Assembly (NCBI GenBank): GCA_049585815.1
Contig: JBAVAR010000075.1
Span: 1 to 54,983, forward strand
Length of the DNA: 54,983 bases
Direction: 5' to 3'
From: DATLSM01 sp049585815
Lineage (GTDB): Bacteria > Actinomycetota > Thermoleophilia > Solirubrobacterales > 70-9
Shown here: in pieces, positions 25,065-33,391 of the stretch
Numbering within the stretch: the stretch's first letter is position 1
Layout: each line of letters opens with the position of its first letter
Made by a program: the position numbers and the translations under genes
The notes under the pieces: generated by a model
Database searches by the model: none
What the model was told of the DNA's origin: nothing
The model's input: only the letters and a program-made list of their open reading frames with translations

Positions 25065-26787
25065 CTACGCGTGCTTGGGGATGCGCTCGAGCAGCTCCAG
25101 CGCCCGCGCCTGCAGCGGGTTGGGCTCCGAGAGCCGCTCAAAGCCGGCCTCGGAGTCACCGAGTGCGATCGTGTTGCGGGTGCGAAGCGAGAGCTCTGCG
25201 ATCAGGCTCTCGAAGCTGTGGGGAGCCTCGCCACGTGAGGTGCGCTTGGACTGTGCCTTTTGGGTGGCCGATGCCGAACGCCTCGCCTTGGCGACGGGGT
25301 CGGGCTGGGTCGGCGGGTACTCGTCTTTGAAGGTCAGCTCCACCCAGGCATCTCGCAGGTGGAACTCCCAGGTAGTAGGAGAGCATGCAGATCAGGAGGT
25401 GGGCGCGGACACGGTCGGCGAGGCGGTGGTGGATCGAGCGGATCTCAAGCGGTCCCTTGAACGTGCGGAAGGCCCGCTCGGCCCACTTCAGCTGCTTATA
25501 GGAGCGGACTACGCCGGTGGCGGCGAGCTCGGAGTCGGGGACGCTCGTGCGCAAGACGTAGATCCCGTCGAGTGCGGCCTCATCGGCGATCTGGGCCTGC
25601 TTGCGGGAGAAGCTGAGACTGGCGTCGGTGATCTTCACCTCGAAGTGCTTTTTGACCTTGTAGCGCTTGAGCGCCGGGCCGGCGGCGAGGCCGATCTCCG
25701 CCGCACCTCTCAGGGTGCCGGCTCTGACCCGCTCGGCGATCGCCTCAAGCTCGGTCTCGGTGGCGGCGAGGAGCTCCACTCTCTTTCTCGCTCGCTCCTC
25801 ACCCACCAGCGGGTTGCGGCAGACGATCAGCCGCTCGCCGGGGTAGGCATCGGAGGAGATCTCGGCCAGGTTTTGCTGGTCAAAGAGCGAGAGCTGAAGC
25901 TCGCCGTCCTTGACGAGCCTCTGCACCGCCGGTGCTTTCAGCGCCGTGATCCAGCCCACCCCCTCGGTCTCGGCGATCGCCTCCAGGTTGGCCCTGGTCG
26001 CCATGCCGCGGTCACAGACGACGATCACGTTGGTGAGTCCGAAGCGCTGCTTTAGCTTCTCGATCTGGGCGGGCAGGGTGCTGTGGTCGTTCAGGTTGCC
26101 GGGGAAGGCCTCGGTCGCGACCGGGCGACCGTCGGGGTCACAGAGCAATCCGTAGGTGATCTGCAGGGTGCCGCGCCGCCCGTCGCGGGAGTAGCCGAGG
26201 GCCGCCAGCGGGCAGCTGCGTCCCTCAAAGTAGGAGGAGGAGACGTCATAGAGGAGGAGGGTTCCGTCCTTTAAGTGGCGCTTGGCGAGACGGCCCTCGA
26301 TTCCAACCTGTCGCTCAAGCAGCCAGTCCATCGCGCCGTAGAGGTCGTCTTGGTCTGCGCCCTCAACGCCGAGCTCTTCACCGAGCGTTGACTGCTGAAG
26401 GGCCCGCACCGTGGCGAGCTTTGAGCCGGGGGAGAGAACCCGCTGGCAGATCATCGCCAGCGCCAGCTCGCGCTGCCTTGAGGGGGAGCGGTCGAGCAGG
26501 CGCGCCAGGCCAAGGCGCCGGACGGCGAGAAGCACCGCTTCGGCGTGCCCGGCGGGGAGGGACTCGGTGATCCGCAGCGACTCGGCCCCCAGCACCGCCT
26601 CGCCACGCAGCGCCGCGCTCAGCGCCTCGATCGCCGCCGGTGGCAGCTTGGAGACGTTGGCGATCGTCTCGTGGCGGACCCGCTTGCCCTCACGGACCGA
26701 GCGCCGCACCAGGTGGGAGACGTAGACGCGGTCGCCGTGGCGGCGTTTGATCTTGGCCACGTGCATCGCTCCGACCTTCTGCTTCAT
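25065..26787 (-). pseudogene. IS1634-family transposase, frameshifted
   Basis: The main frame (26787 down to 25156) gives an IS4/IS1634-type DDE transposase: LLLYDVSSSYFEGR with the first Asp, NVIVVCDRGMATRANLEAIA with the second, and KQLKWAERAFRTFKGPLEIR with the Glu region. At 25367-25369 one extra G on the coding strand (ggg instead of gg after SYYL) moves the protein out of frame. The true C-terminus (LTFKDEYPPTQPDPVAKARR ... ERIPKHA) continues in the other frame to 25065. Without the extra base the join would read SYYLEFHLRDAWVELTFKDE. The element is probably immobile unless the base is a sequencing error. Confidence 0.85.
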
Positions 26788-26914
26788 GAGTGGAAGTATC
26801 CACCATCCATCGGACGGAAAACAAGCTAAACTCTTGGCTACATCTGATCGCCTGCAAAAACCCCCCTACCCCGCATCGCGAGCGGGATCGGGGGCGATCA
26901 GGAGGCTGCTATTC

Positions 26915-26927
26915 GGGGTAACTTCGG
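26915..26927 (-). repeat. IS right terminal inverted repeat
   Basis: ggggtaacttcgg is the exact reverse complement of the left terminal repeat at 24986-24998. Confidence 0.85.
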
Positions 26928-26932
26928 ACTAG
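26928..26932. repeat. Target-site duplication, right copy (actag)
   Basis: Second copy of actag. The complement of 26929-26931 is the TAG stop of the neighbouring lipoprotein gene, so the duplication keeps that stop codon intact. Confidence 0.7.
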
Positions 26933-28422
26933 CGGAGCGAGAACAGCTCGAGACTGCCGGTCAGTTCGTGTTCGTTGGCATCGCCCTCGGGCTCCACCAC
27001 GTGGCCGTCGACGACGATCGGGCTGTTCCAGTGGCCAGAGGAGCCGGCCAGCTTGCCGATCGGGCGCGGTGAGCCGGGCGAGTAGACCTCGATCCCGCCG
27101 GCACCAGAGTCATAGACATAGAGCAGCCCGCCCGCGAGGATCGGGCTGGTCCCCCCGGTTGAGTTGGACCAGAGCGGATGGAGTCGGCCGCCTCTCAAGC
27201 GGAAGGCCGAGGTTCCATCTTCATCGGCGAGGAAGACCGTGGTGTGGGAGCCCTCTCGCCATACCGCCGGCGCCGTGAACAGCTCCCCGCCACCCGGGGT
27301 CCTCAGCGTCTGCAGTTCGCCGCCCAGGGACTCGCGCGCCGCTGGCGAGCGTCCGTCGAGACGGCGCAGATCAAGCAGCCGCAGGATCCCGTCCTTACCG
27401 GCGACCAGCACCCGGTTATGGCCGAGCAGCGCCGGCGCGCTTGAGCCGAGATCGATGTCTTCCGTGTTGAGCTTTTCCTGGTCGGTTGGGGTGAAGGCCT
27501 GGCGCAGCGTCAATCGCGGGAAGGCGAGCTCGAGCACGCTATCGCCGAAGTCGGTGCGCCCGTTCCAGTTGCCGTTGCCAGTATCGATCAGCAGCCGCCG
27601 GCCGCCCGGCTCGACAACCGCTCCGCCACGCGAGAGGATCGCCGAGTCGCTCTGCGGGCAGCTGCGAGGGACGATCAGGCGGTGGCGATTGGCGCAGAGT
27701 GTGTTAAAGAGCGCCCGCAACCGGCCGCTTGCGCGAGAGATCAGCGCCACGTGGCCCTGGTAGACAGGCGTATCGCCGATGTAGCCGCTGGTCGTCGCGA
27801 TCACGTCGGGGCCGTCGATATTGAGGGCCGAGCCGAGCTTCTCGCGGGTCGGGTCGCGGGTGACGCTCACCGGCCAGGCCCCGGCGCTGTCCTCGTGTCC
27901 GCTGGAGAGCGAGAGCTTGTGGATCAGGCCGTTGGGAGAGGCCGCGTAGATGAAGTGGCGGTCGGGATCGGCGATCGGGCTCGCGTTGGTGATCTGGGCG
28001 CTGCCCGCCCAGTGCCCGTACCCCGGGGGGGTGAATGTCCAAAGCACCCTGCCTGAGTTCGCGTCGATCGCGATTGTCCGCCCGTAGGTGGTCGTGACCA
28101 CAACCAGGTCGTGGCTGGCCCCCGCGACGCTCACCCCATGCAGGTAGATCGGCGAGGAGTCAGCGGTGCCCGCCAGGGAGATCCGCTGGGCGCTGAGGCG
28201 GTTCAGGTTCGCCGCCGTGATTCCGGTCGGGCGGTTGCTCGCATCCGAGCGCTGGGGATCGAGGCCGAACTCCGGCCAATCGGTCAGCTCGGCGCCGGCG
28301 GTGCTTGCCCCGGCGCGCGCCTGGGTCGCCTCGCTGCTCGCCGAAGCCGCCCCCCCACCGCAGGCGCAGAGCAAGAGGAGGGCGATCAGGCTAAGGACGG
28401 CTCTCATCGACGCGGCTGACAT
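26929..28422 (-). CDS. PQQ-type beta-propeller lipoprotein
   Basis: About 497 aa. The N-terminus has a signal with lipobox-like LCAC (residue about 21), then an Ala/Ser linker. Residues 45-497 are repeated propeller blades: TDWPEFGLDPQRSDASNR, TIAIDANSGRVLWTFTPPGY, FIYAASPNGLIHKLSLSSG, VLVAGKDGILRLLDLRRLDG and LLYVYDSGAGGIEVYSPG. These are the PQQ_2/quinoprotein-like repeats, used in non-enzymatic scaffolds as well as dehydrogenases; the Asp/Glu/Asn set of a PQQ enzyme is not evident. An ATG five codons inside (28407) is an alternative start. It is followed in opposite order by a related propeller protein upstream at 28452-32339. The stop codon coincides with the IS target site. Confidence 0.82.
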   Translation of the reverse strand: MSAASMRAVLSLIALLLLCACGGGAASASSEATQARAGASTAGAELTDWPEFGLDPQRSDASNRPTGITAANLNRLSAQRISLAGTADSSPIYLHGVSVAGASHDLVVVTTTYGRTIAIDANSGRVLWTFTPPGYGHWAGSAQITNASPIADPDRHFIYAASPNGLIHKLSLSSGHEDSAGAWPVSVTRDPTREKLGSALNIDGPDVIATTSGYIGDTPVYQGHVALISRASGRLRALFNTLCANRHRLIVPRSCPQSDSAILSRGGAVVEPGGRRLLIDTGNGNWNGRTDFGDSVLELAFPRLTLRQAFTPTDQEKLNTEDIDLGSSAPALLGHNRVLVAGKDGILRLLDLRRLDGRSPAARESLGGELQTLRTPGGGELFTAPAVWREGSHTTVFLADEDGTSAFRLRGGRLHPLWSNSTGGTSPILAGGLLYVYDSGAGGIEVYSPGSPRPIGKLAGSSGHWNSPIVVDGHVVEPEGDANEHELTGSLELFSLR

Positions 28423-28451
28423 CGACGCCGGTTGTAGCAGCTCGCTGCCCG

Positions 28452-31400
28452 CTAGATCCGAAACCGTCGGATCGCCGGGCTCGGATCCGCACCGGCGGAG
28501 TTGATCGCTCGCACTTCGAAGGTGTAGGGGCCGGGCTTAAGGTGTGAGTAAGCCTTCGGCGAGGCGCAGGCAGAGAAACGGGTCGCGGACTTCCTGCGCC
28601 CCGGCCTGATCAGCCTGCACTGAAGGCGCAGGGGGTTGGTTTCTCCGCGGAACCTGAAGCTCACCATGCGCCTTGACTGCCTGATCCTCGCTGCGGTGAT
28701 CTTCGAGTTTGGCAAGGACGGGGGCGGGGGAGGGAAGTTTTCTTCAAGGGTGAAGTTCGCCGTCACGCTGCGATCGTCACTGCTTTCAACCTCGCAGGTG
28801 TCCCCGGCGGTGAGCACGCAGCCGCTCCAGCCGCTGAACTGGCTGTTGGCAGCGGGGGTCTCGATCAGGGTCACCATTTCGGCCTCATCGAAGTTGGCGC
28901 TGCAGATCGAGCCGCATTCGATCCCGGCCGGGGCGGAGCTGACCGTGCCCTGACCGCTGCCAGCCTTGGCGACTGTGATCGTGTGAAGGATTGGGGTGAA
29001 GGTGGCGCTCACGGTCAGGTCTTCGCTGATCGTCACTTCGCACTGGGTGGCGCTCGGTTCATGCGGGCAGCCGCTCCAGCCGGCGAACTGGCTGTGGGCG
29101 GCGGGGGTCTCGGTGAGGGTGATCACTTCGCCTTCGCCGAAGGTTGCGAAGCAGTCGGTGCCGCATTCGATCCCTGCCGGGGAGGAAGTGATCGTGCCGG
29201 TGCCGTAGCCGAGCTTGGAGACGTTCAGGGTGCGGAGGGTCGGGGTGAAGGCAACGCTCACGGTCTTGTCTTCGCTGATCGTGACTTCGCATTCACTGGC
29301 GCTCGGTTCGTGGCTACAGCCGATCCAGCCGACGAATTGGTTGTGGGCGGCGGGGACCTCGGTCAGGGTGATCACTTCGCCCTCCTTGAAGGAGGCAGAG
29401 CACTCGGTGCCGCATTCGATCCCGGCCGGGGAGGAAGTGACCGTGCCGGTGCCGTAGCCAAACTTGGAGACGCTCAGGGTGTGCAGGATCGGAGCAAAGC
29501 CGGCGCTCACCGACTTGGCTTCGGACATCGTGATATCGCATTCGGTCGCGCTCGGTTCATTGGTGCAGCCGCTCCAGCCAGTGAACTGGTTGTGGGCGGC
29601 TGGGGTCTCGGTCAGGGTGATCGTTTCCGCCTCCTTGAAGGAGGCGCTGCAGGTGGAACCGCAATTGATTCCGGTGGGGCTGGAGGTCACGGTTCCGCTG
29701 CCGGCGCCGGTCTTGGAGACGTTGAGGGTGTGGAGGATCGGCGTGAAGGTGGCGCTCACCGACTCGGCTTCGGTAATCGTCACTTCGCACACGGTGGCGC
29801 TCGGTTCGTGGTCGCAGCCGCTCCAGCCGCTGAATTGGCTGTGGGCGGCGGGGGTCTCGGTCAGGGTGACCGTGCTGCCCATTTCATACTGACCCCGGCA
29901 GGTTCCGCCAGCTTCGGTGCAGTCGGAAATTGGGCCCGAGCCGGCGCTGACCGAGCCCTGGCCGGTGACGGTGACTTCGAGCTCGTTGTCTGGGACCGGC
30001 TGGAATTCGGCGCCGACGGAGCGATCTGCGCTCATCGTCTCTTCGCATTTGGTCGCACTCAGTTCGTGTTGGCATCCGCTCCAGGCCTTGAATTCGTTGC
30101 GGGGAGATGGGGATGCGGTGAGCACGACGGCTTCGGGCTCATCGAACTGGGCGCTGCAGGTGGCACCGCAGGCGATCCCGCTCGGGGTGGAGCTGACCGT
30201 CCCCGAGCCGGTCTTGGAGACGTTCAGGGTGTGCAGGATCGGGGCAAAGCCGGCGCTCACCGACTTGGCTTCGGACATCGTGACTTCGCATTCGGTGGCG
30301 CTCGGTTCGTGGCTGCAGCCGCTCCAGCCGCTGAACTGATTGTGGGCGGTCGGGGTCTCGGTCAGGGTGATCGTTTCGCCCTCCTTGAAGGAGGCGCTGC
30401 AGGTGGAACCGCAATTGATTCCGGTGGGACTGGAGGTCACGGTTCCGCTGCCAGCACCGGTCTTTGAGACCGTGAGCTTGTAGTGGGTCGGGGAAAAGCC
30501 GGCGCTGACGGAATTCGATTCGGCGATCGTGACTTCGCATTCTGTGGCGCTCGGTTCGTGGCTGCAGCCGCTCCAGCCGGTGAATTCGCTTTGGGCGGCT
30601 GGGGTCTCGGTCAGGGTGACGGTGCTTTCTTCGGGGAACCGCGCGCTGCAGGTCGCTCCGCAGTCGATCCCGCTCGGGTTGGAGGTGACCGTCCCGCCGC
30701 CGGCGCCGGTCTTGGTCAGGTTGAGGCTGGGCGTCGGACCGAAGCCGACCACGTGACCGTCGAGGGCGCCGACGTAGATCCGACCTTCGTGGGCTTCGGG
30801 ACGGGCGAATTTCGAGGCGACACCGATCTGTTCGCTCCAGAGCTTGTGCGGGGTGCCGGCCTTGGGGACGGCGGCGTAGGCGACGAGGGTCGATTCCTTG
30901 CAGGCGTACGGTTTGACGCAGGTCGGCTGCCAGACGATCCCCGAGCCGGATTCGGTGCCGTTTGAGGTGACTATCGGTGAACCGGAGCCGTAACCGAGGG
31001 TGTTTTTCTTTTCGGCGACAAGCGAGAGGTGTGGCTTACCCGCTTCGGTGCCGTAGCCGAAGACCTCAAAGGAGCCCTCTTTACCTTCGATTTCTTCCTC
31101 GCCGGTTGAGGGGACGTAGATGTAGCCACCGTCACCCGGCCAGACCGCCATCGAGCCCCAAAGGCCACCGGTTTCGGGGATCTCCTGCACCACGTCGTCT
31201 TTGCCTTCGAGTCCCTCGGTGCCCTGATCCATGCCGCCGAGGTCATCGCGATTGAGCAGGTAGATCACCCCCTCCTTGCCGACCTCGACCATCAGGTGAG
31301 GGATGGAGGTCGTGCCGAAGTAGGCCGAGGGCAACCCGAGCGGTGCCCCGGAGCCGAAATCGAGATCATTTTCGTCGAGGAAGACGTTGTTTGAGGGCGA

Positions 31401-32339
31401 GAAGAAGTCAGTTGCTTTGAGCCCACCCCCCGACTGGACCTGCAGCCGCACGACGGACTCACCGAGTTCTTCGGGCGGCTGGTTGCCGGGGCCCGGTGGC
31501 GGCGGGTTGCCGGTGCCGAATTCGTGGTTTTCGCTGTTTCCGGTTGTCAGCAGGATCTGGCCTTCGCCATCAGAGACAAGCCCGCCACCGCCCTGCCAGA
31601 TCGAGTCGCCGTGGGGGGAGGAGGCCCACATCGCCTTCTTTTCGCCGGTGGTCGAGATCCCGACGACCCAGCCGTCATAGGGGGAGTTGTCACAGAGGCT
31701 GCCGAAGGCCGCGTAGACGACGCCGCCCATCAGCAGCAGGGCCGGGCGCTGGAGCAGCTCACTTGGTTCGAACTTGTCTTCGGTGGCGATGTTTTCGGCC
31801 TTGCCGGCGATTTCCACTGGGAAATTGGGCTCCTCGCTGCCGTTGGTGAGATCAATTGCGTGCATCTTCCAGGTGGCGGGTCCCGAGTTGCCGGAGGCAT
31901 AGCTCTTGGCGACGAAGTATGCGACGTTCGTTTCCGGGTCGATCACCGGGGTCCCGGTTACCCCGACGTTGGGTGCAGGAGCAGTGCAAAATCCTTCATC
32001 GCTCCAGGGGGTTTCCACTTCCCGTTCCCACTTGACTTCCCCGCTGTGTGGATCGAGCCCGTAGATCCAGTTGTTCTCGGTCGCCGCCAGCAGGGTGTTG
32101 CCCGATACCAGCGGCTGGGCGTAGACCTGGCCCTTGACCGCCGTCCTGAAGATTTTGCCGAAGCCGCCCCCTTCGAGCAAATCAGGTGTCAGCTTCGCCT
32201 CGTTTGGATACCAGCCGGTGCGAAGCGCTTCTGAGCCGGCGGTCACCGGTTCTGCTGCCACCGAGGCTGGTGGATTGCAGGCGAGCGCCGAGAGCGCCAT
32301 CGCGATCCCGATCAGTGCTGTTGCTGGAACCCTGCGCAT
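28452..32339 (-). CDS. Large exported propeller protein with eight Cys-rich InlB-like repeats
   Basis: About 1295 aa. A signal peptide (RRVPATALIGIAMALSALAC) is followed by a PQQ-like propeller (about 35-535: GNTLLAATENNWIYGLDPHS, GVIYLLNRDDLGGMDQG, GRIYVGALDGHVVGFG). Residues 538-1200 hold eight copies of an 83-residue repeat: LxVSKxGxGxGTVTSSPxGI, then CGxxCxAxF, VTLTETPAAxxxFxGWSGC, and C-E-V-T-I-S. The divergent InlB B-repeat family (PF18998) has this look; each copy has four Cys, probably two disulfides. The C-terminal 80 residues look like a fibronectin-III fold. It is likely a surface or secreted adhesive scaffold. The start at 32339 is chosen for the signal peptide; a GTG 11 codons earlier is possible. 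Confidence 0.85.
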   Translation of the reverse strand: MRRVPATALIGIAMALSALACNPPASVAAEPVTAGSEALRTGWYPNEAKLTPDLLEGGGFGKIFRTAVKGQVYAQPLVSGNTLLAATENNWIYGLDPHSGEVKWEREVETPWSDEGFCTAPAPNVGVTGTPVIDPETNVAYFVAKSYASGNSGPATWKMHAIDLTNGSEEPNFPVEIAGKAENIATEDKFEPSELLQRPALLLMGGVVYAAFGSLCDNSPYDGWVVGISTTGEKKAMWASSPHGDSIWQGGGGLVSDGEGQILLTTGNSENHEFGTGNPPPPGPGNQPPEELGESVVRLQVQSGGGLKATDFFSPSNNVFLDENDLDFGSGAPLGLPSAYFGTTSIPHLMVEVGKEGVIYLLNRDDLGGMDQGTEGLEGKDDVVQEIPETGGLWGSMAVWPGDGGYIYVPSTGEEEIEGKEGSFEVFGYGTEAGKPHLSLVAEKKNTLGYGSGSPIVTSNGTESGSGIVWQPTCVKPYACKESTLVAYAAVPKAGTPHKLWSEQIGVASKFARPEAHEGRIYVGALDGHVVGFGPTPSLNLTKTGAGGGTVTSNPSGIDCGATCSARFPEESTVTLTETPAAQSEFTGWSGCSHEPSATECEVTIAESNSVSAGFSPTHYKLTVSKTGAGSGTVTSSPTGINCGSTCSASFKEGETITLTETPTAHNQFSGWSGCSHEPSATECEVTMSEAKSVSAGFAPILHTLNVSKTGSGTVSSTPSGIACGATCSAQFDEPEAVVLTASPSPRNEFKAWSGCQHELSATKCEETMSADRSVGAEFQPVPDNELEVTVTGQGSVSAGSGPISDCTEAGGTCRGQYEMGSTVTLTETPAAHSQFSGWSGCDHEPSATVCEVTITEAESVSATFTPILHTLNVSKTGAGSGTVTSSPTGINCGSTCSASFKEAETITLTETPAAHNQFTGWSGCTNEPSATECDITMSEAKSVSAGFAPILHTLSVSKFGYGTGTVTSSPAGIECGTECSASFKEGEVITLTEVPAAHNQFVGWIGCSHEPSASECEVTISEDKTVSVAFTPTLRTLNVSKLGYGTGTITSSPAGIECGTDCFATFGEGEVITLTETPAAHSQFAGWSGCPHEPSATQCEVTISEDLTVSATFTPILHTITVAKAGSGQGTVSSAPAGIECGSICSANFDEAEMVTLIETPAANSQFSGWSGCVLTAGDTCEVESSDDRSVTANFTLEENFPPPPPSLPNSKITAARIRQSRRMVSFRFRGETNPLRLQCRLIRPGRRKSATRFSACASPKAYSHLKPGPYTFEVRAINSAGADPSPAIRRFRI
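28735..30735. repeat. Eight tandem ~249-bp coding repeats
   Basis: The InlB-like repeats have a period of about 249 bp. Copies begin (reading the minus strand) near 30729, 30485, 30236, 29983, 29736, 29487, 29238 and 28989. Copies 2 and 5, which lie 750 bp apart, differ at only about 6 of 110 bases at 30361-30470 versus 29611-29720, so recombination between copies has been recent. Confidence 0.85.
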
Positions 32340-32429
32340 CTTCAGATCCGGTTCAATTTGCCGTGCACCCAACCATTCCTGGCAACCCCAACCGTGAGGG
32401 ATGGTTTCGGTCGCGCGCCCCTCAGGGCT

Positions 32430-32948
32430 CTAGCTGCCGGGATTCTTGCGCGGCACCAACACCAGGCGCTTGAACTCCGCCACCAGCACACCGTCCTGGT
32501 TCAGCACCCGGGTGTGGACCTTGACGATGCCCCGGTCGGGCTTTGATTTCGAGGGCTTCACATCGAGCACCTCGGTCTCACAGAAGAGGGTGTCGCCGTG
32601 AAAGACCGGGTTGGGATGGCTCAGTTCTTCGGTCGCCAGGTTGGCGATCGCCTTGCCCGAGACGTCGGAGACCGACATCCCCAGGGCCAGCGAGTAGACC
32701 AGCGGGCCGACGACGACGTTTTTGCCCTGCTGGGAGCCCTTGGCGTAGACGTCGTTGATGTGGAGCGGGTGGTGGTTCATCGTCAGCAGGCAGAAGAGAT
32801 GGTCATCGGCCTCGGTCACCGTCTTCGCCGGCCAGTGCTTGTAGACGGCGCCCACCTCGAACTCCTCGAGGTAGCGGCCGTAGCTGTGGGCGCCGGATGC
32901 CTCGCGCTCGGCCTGGTCGGTGCTCAGCTCATAGGTCTGATCGCTCAT
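32430..32948 (-). CDS. MaoC-family hydratase, probable mesaconyl-CoA hydratase
   Basis: 172 aa hot-dog fold enzyme. The hydratase dyad sits in the pattern ADDHLFCLLTMNHHPLHIND (Asp and His of the MaoC motif) and the fold continues with VVVGPLVYSLALGMSVSDVS and NPVFHGDTLFCETEVLDVKP. In the ethylmalonyl-CoA pathway a MaoC-type enzyme hydrates mesaconyl-CoA to beta-methylmalyl-CoA. The assignment is by operon context (acyl-CoA dehydrogenase and SCP2-like gene upstream) and by ecm and malyl-CoA lyase nearby. The ATG at 32948 is preceded by GAGGAGAAG about 10 bases upstream. It is shorter than the double-hot-dog type known from proteobacteria. Confidence 0.85.
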   Translation of the reverse strand: MSDQTYELSTDQAEREASGAHSYGRYLEEFEVGAVYKHWPAKTVTEADDHLFCLLTMNHHPLHINDVYAKGSQQGKNVVVGPLVYSLALGMSVSDVSGKAIANLATEELSHPNPVFHGDTLFCETEVLDVKPSKSKPDRGIVKVHTRVLNQDGVLVAEFKRLVLVPRKNPGS

Positions 32949-33024
32949 TCTCTGCTTCTTCTCCTCTCGGTTTGAAGGCCGCGGCATGCTATCCGCGCAA
33001 CGCTCAGGGAAAGCGGCCCGCGGC

Positions 33025-33387
33025 TCAGTGGACTTTTTTCAGCCGCGAGCGCTGCTCCTGGCGCTCGACCACCTGGGCGATCAGCTTCATCACGTTGGAA
33101 TCCCCGCTGGCCTTGATGTGACCGGTTTCATAGGCCTTGCGGTAGCTCTTCAGCGTGCCGCGCTCGGCCAGCTCGTTGAACTGGGGGCGATCGATCTGGA
33201 CCAGCACCCGCTCATCCTGGGCGAGGTCCTTAGTGATCTTCAGCCCCGGCACCTCGACCCGGTAGAGCTGGATGTCGTGGCGGGCTTTCAGCTCCAAGCC
33301 GAAGATCAGTTTCAGTTTCCCCAGGGCAGGGACTTCGGCCTGGAATCGCTCGACGGCGGTCTTGATCAGGTCAGAGGTCGAGGCCAT
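33025..33387 (-). CDS. Small SCP2-like protein
   Basis: 120 aa, starting 4 bases after the dehydrogenase stop. The order LKLIFGLELKARHDIQLYRV, VLVQIDRPQFNELAERGTLK and ETGHIKASGDSNVMKLIAQV matches the sheet and C-terminal helix of sterol-carrier-protein-2 folds, which bind fatty acyl or acyl-CoA chains. Placed between acyl-CoA dehydrogenase and MaoC hydratase, it may help handle CoA esters. The fold call is tentative. The C-terminus is basic (RQEQRSRLKKVH). Confidence 0.65.
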   Translation of the reverse strand: MASTSDLIKTAVERFQAEVPALGKLKLIFGLELKARHDIQLYRVEVPGLKITKDLAQDERVLVQIDRPQFNELAERGTLKSYRKAYETGHIKASGDSNVMKLIAQVVERQEQRSRLKKVH

Positions 33388-33391
33388 TTGC

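Larger units (their letters stand above)
24985..26927 (-). mobile_element. IS1634-like insertion sequence
   Basis: About 1.94 kb, bounded by 13-bp perfect inverted repeats (ccgaagttacccc at 24986-24998 and its complement at 26915-26927) and flanked by actag direct repeats. It holds one DDE transposase gene on the minus strand, broken by a single-base frameshift near its 3' end. The right end lies in the stop codon of the beta-propeller lipoprotein gene, whose TAG is rebuilt by the target duplication. Confidence 0.85.

Noticed and set aside
28983..30467. 494-residue plus-strand frame with repeats
   Set aside because: Antisense of the InlB-like repeats; its periodicity is inherited from the real gene.
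28735..30735. Regular ~249-bp repeats as a possible CRISPR or satellite
   Set aside because: Unit length, coding frame and conserved Cys pattern show protein repeats, not 25-40 bp repeats with spacers.
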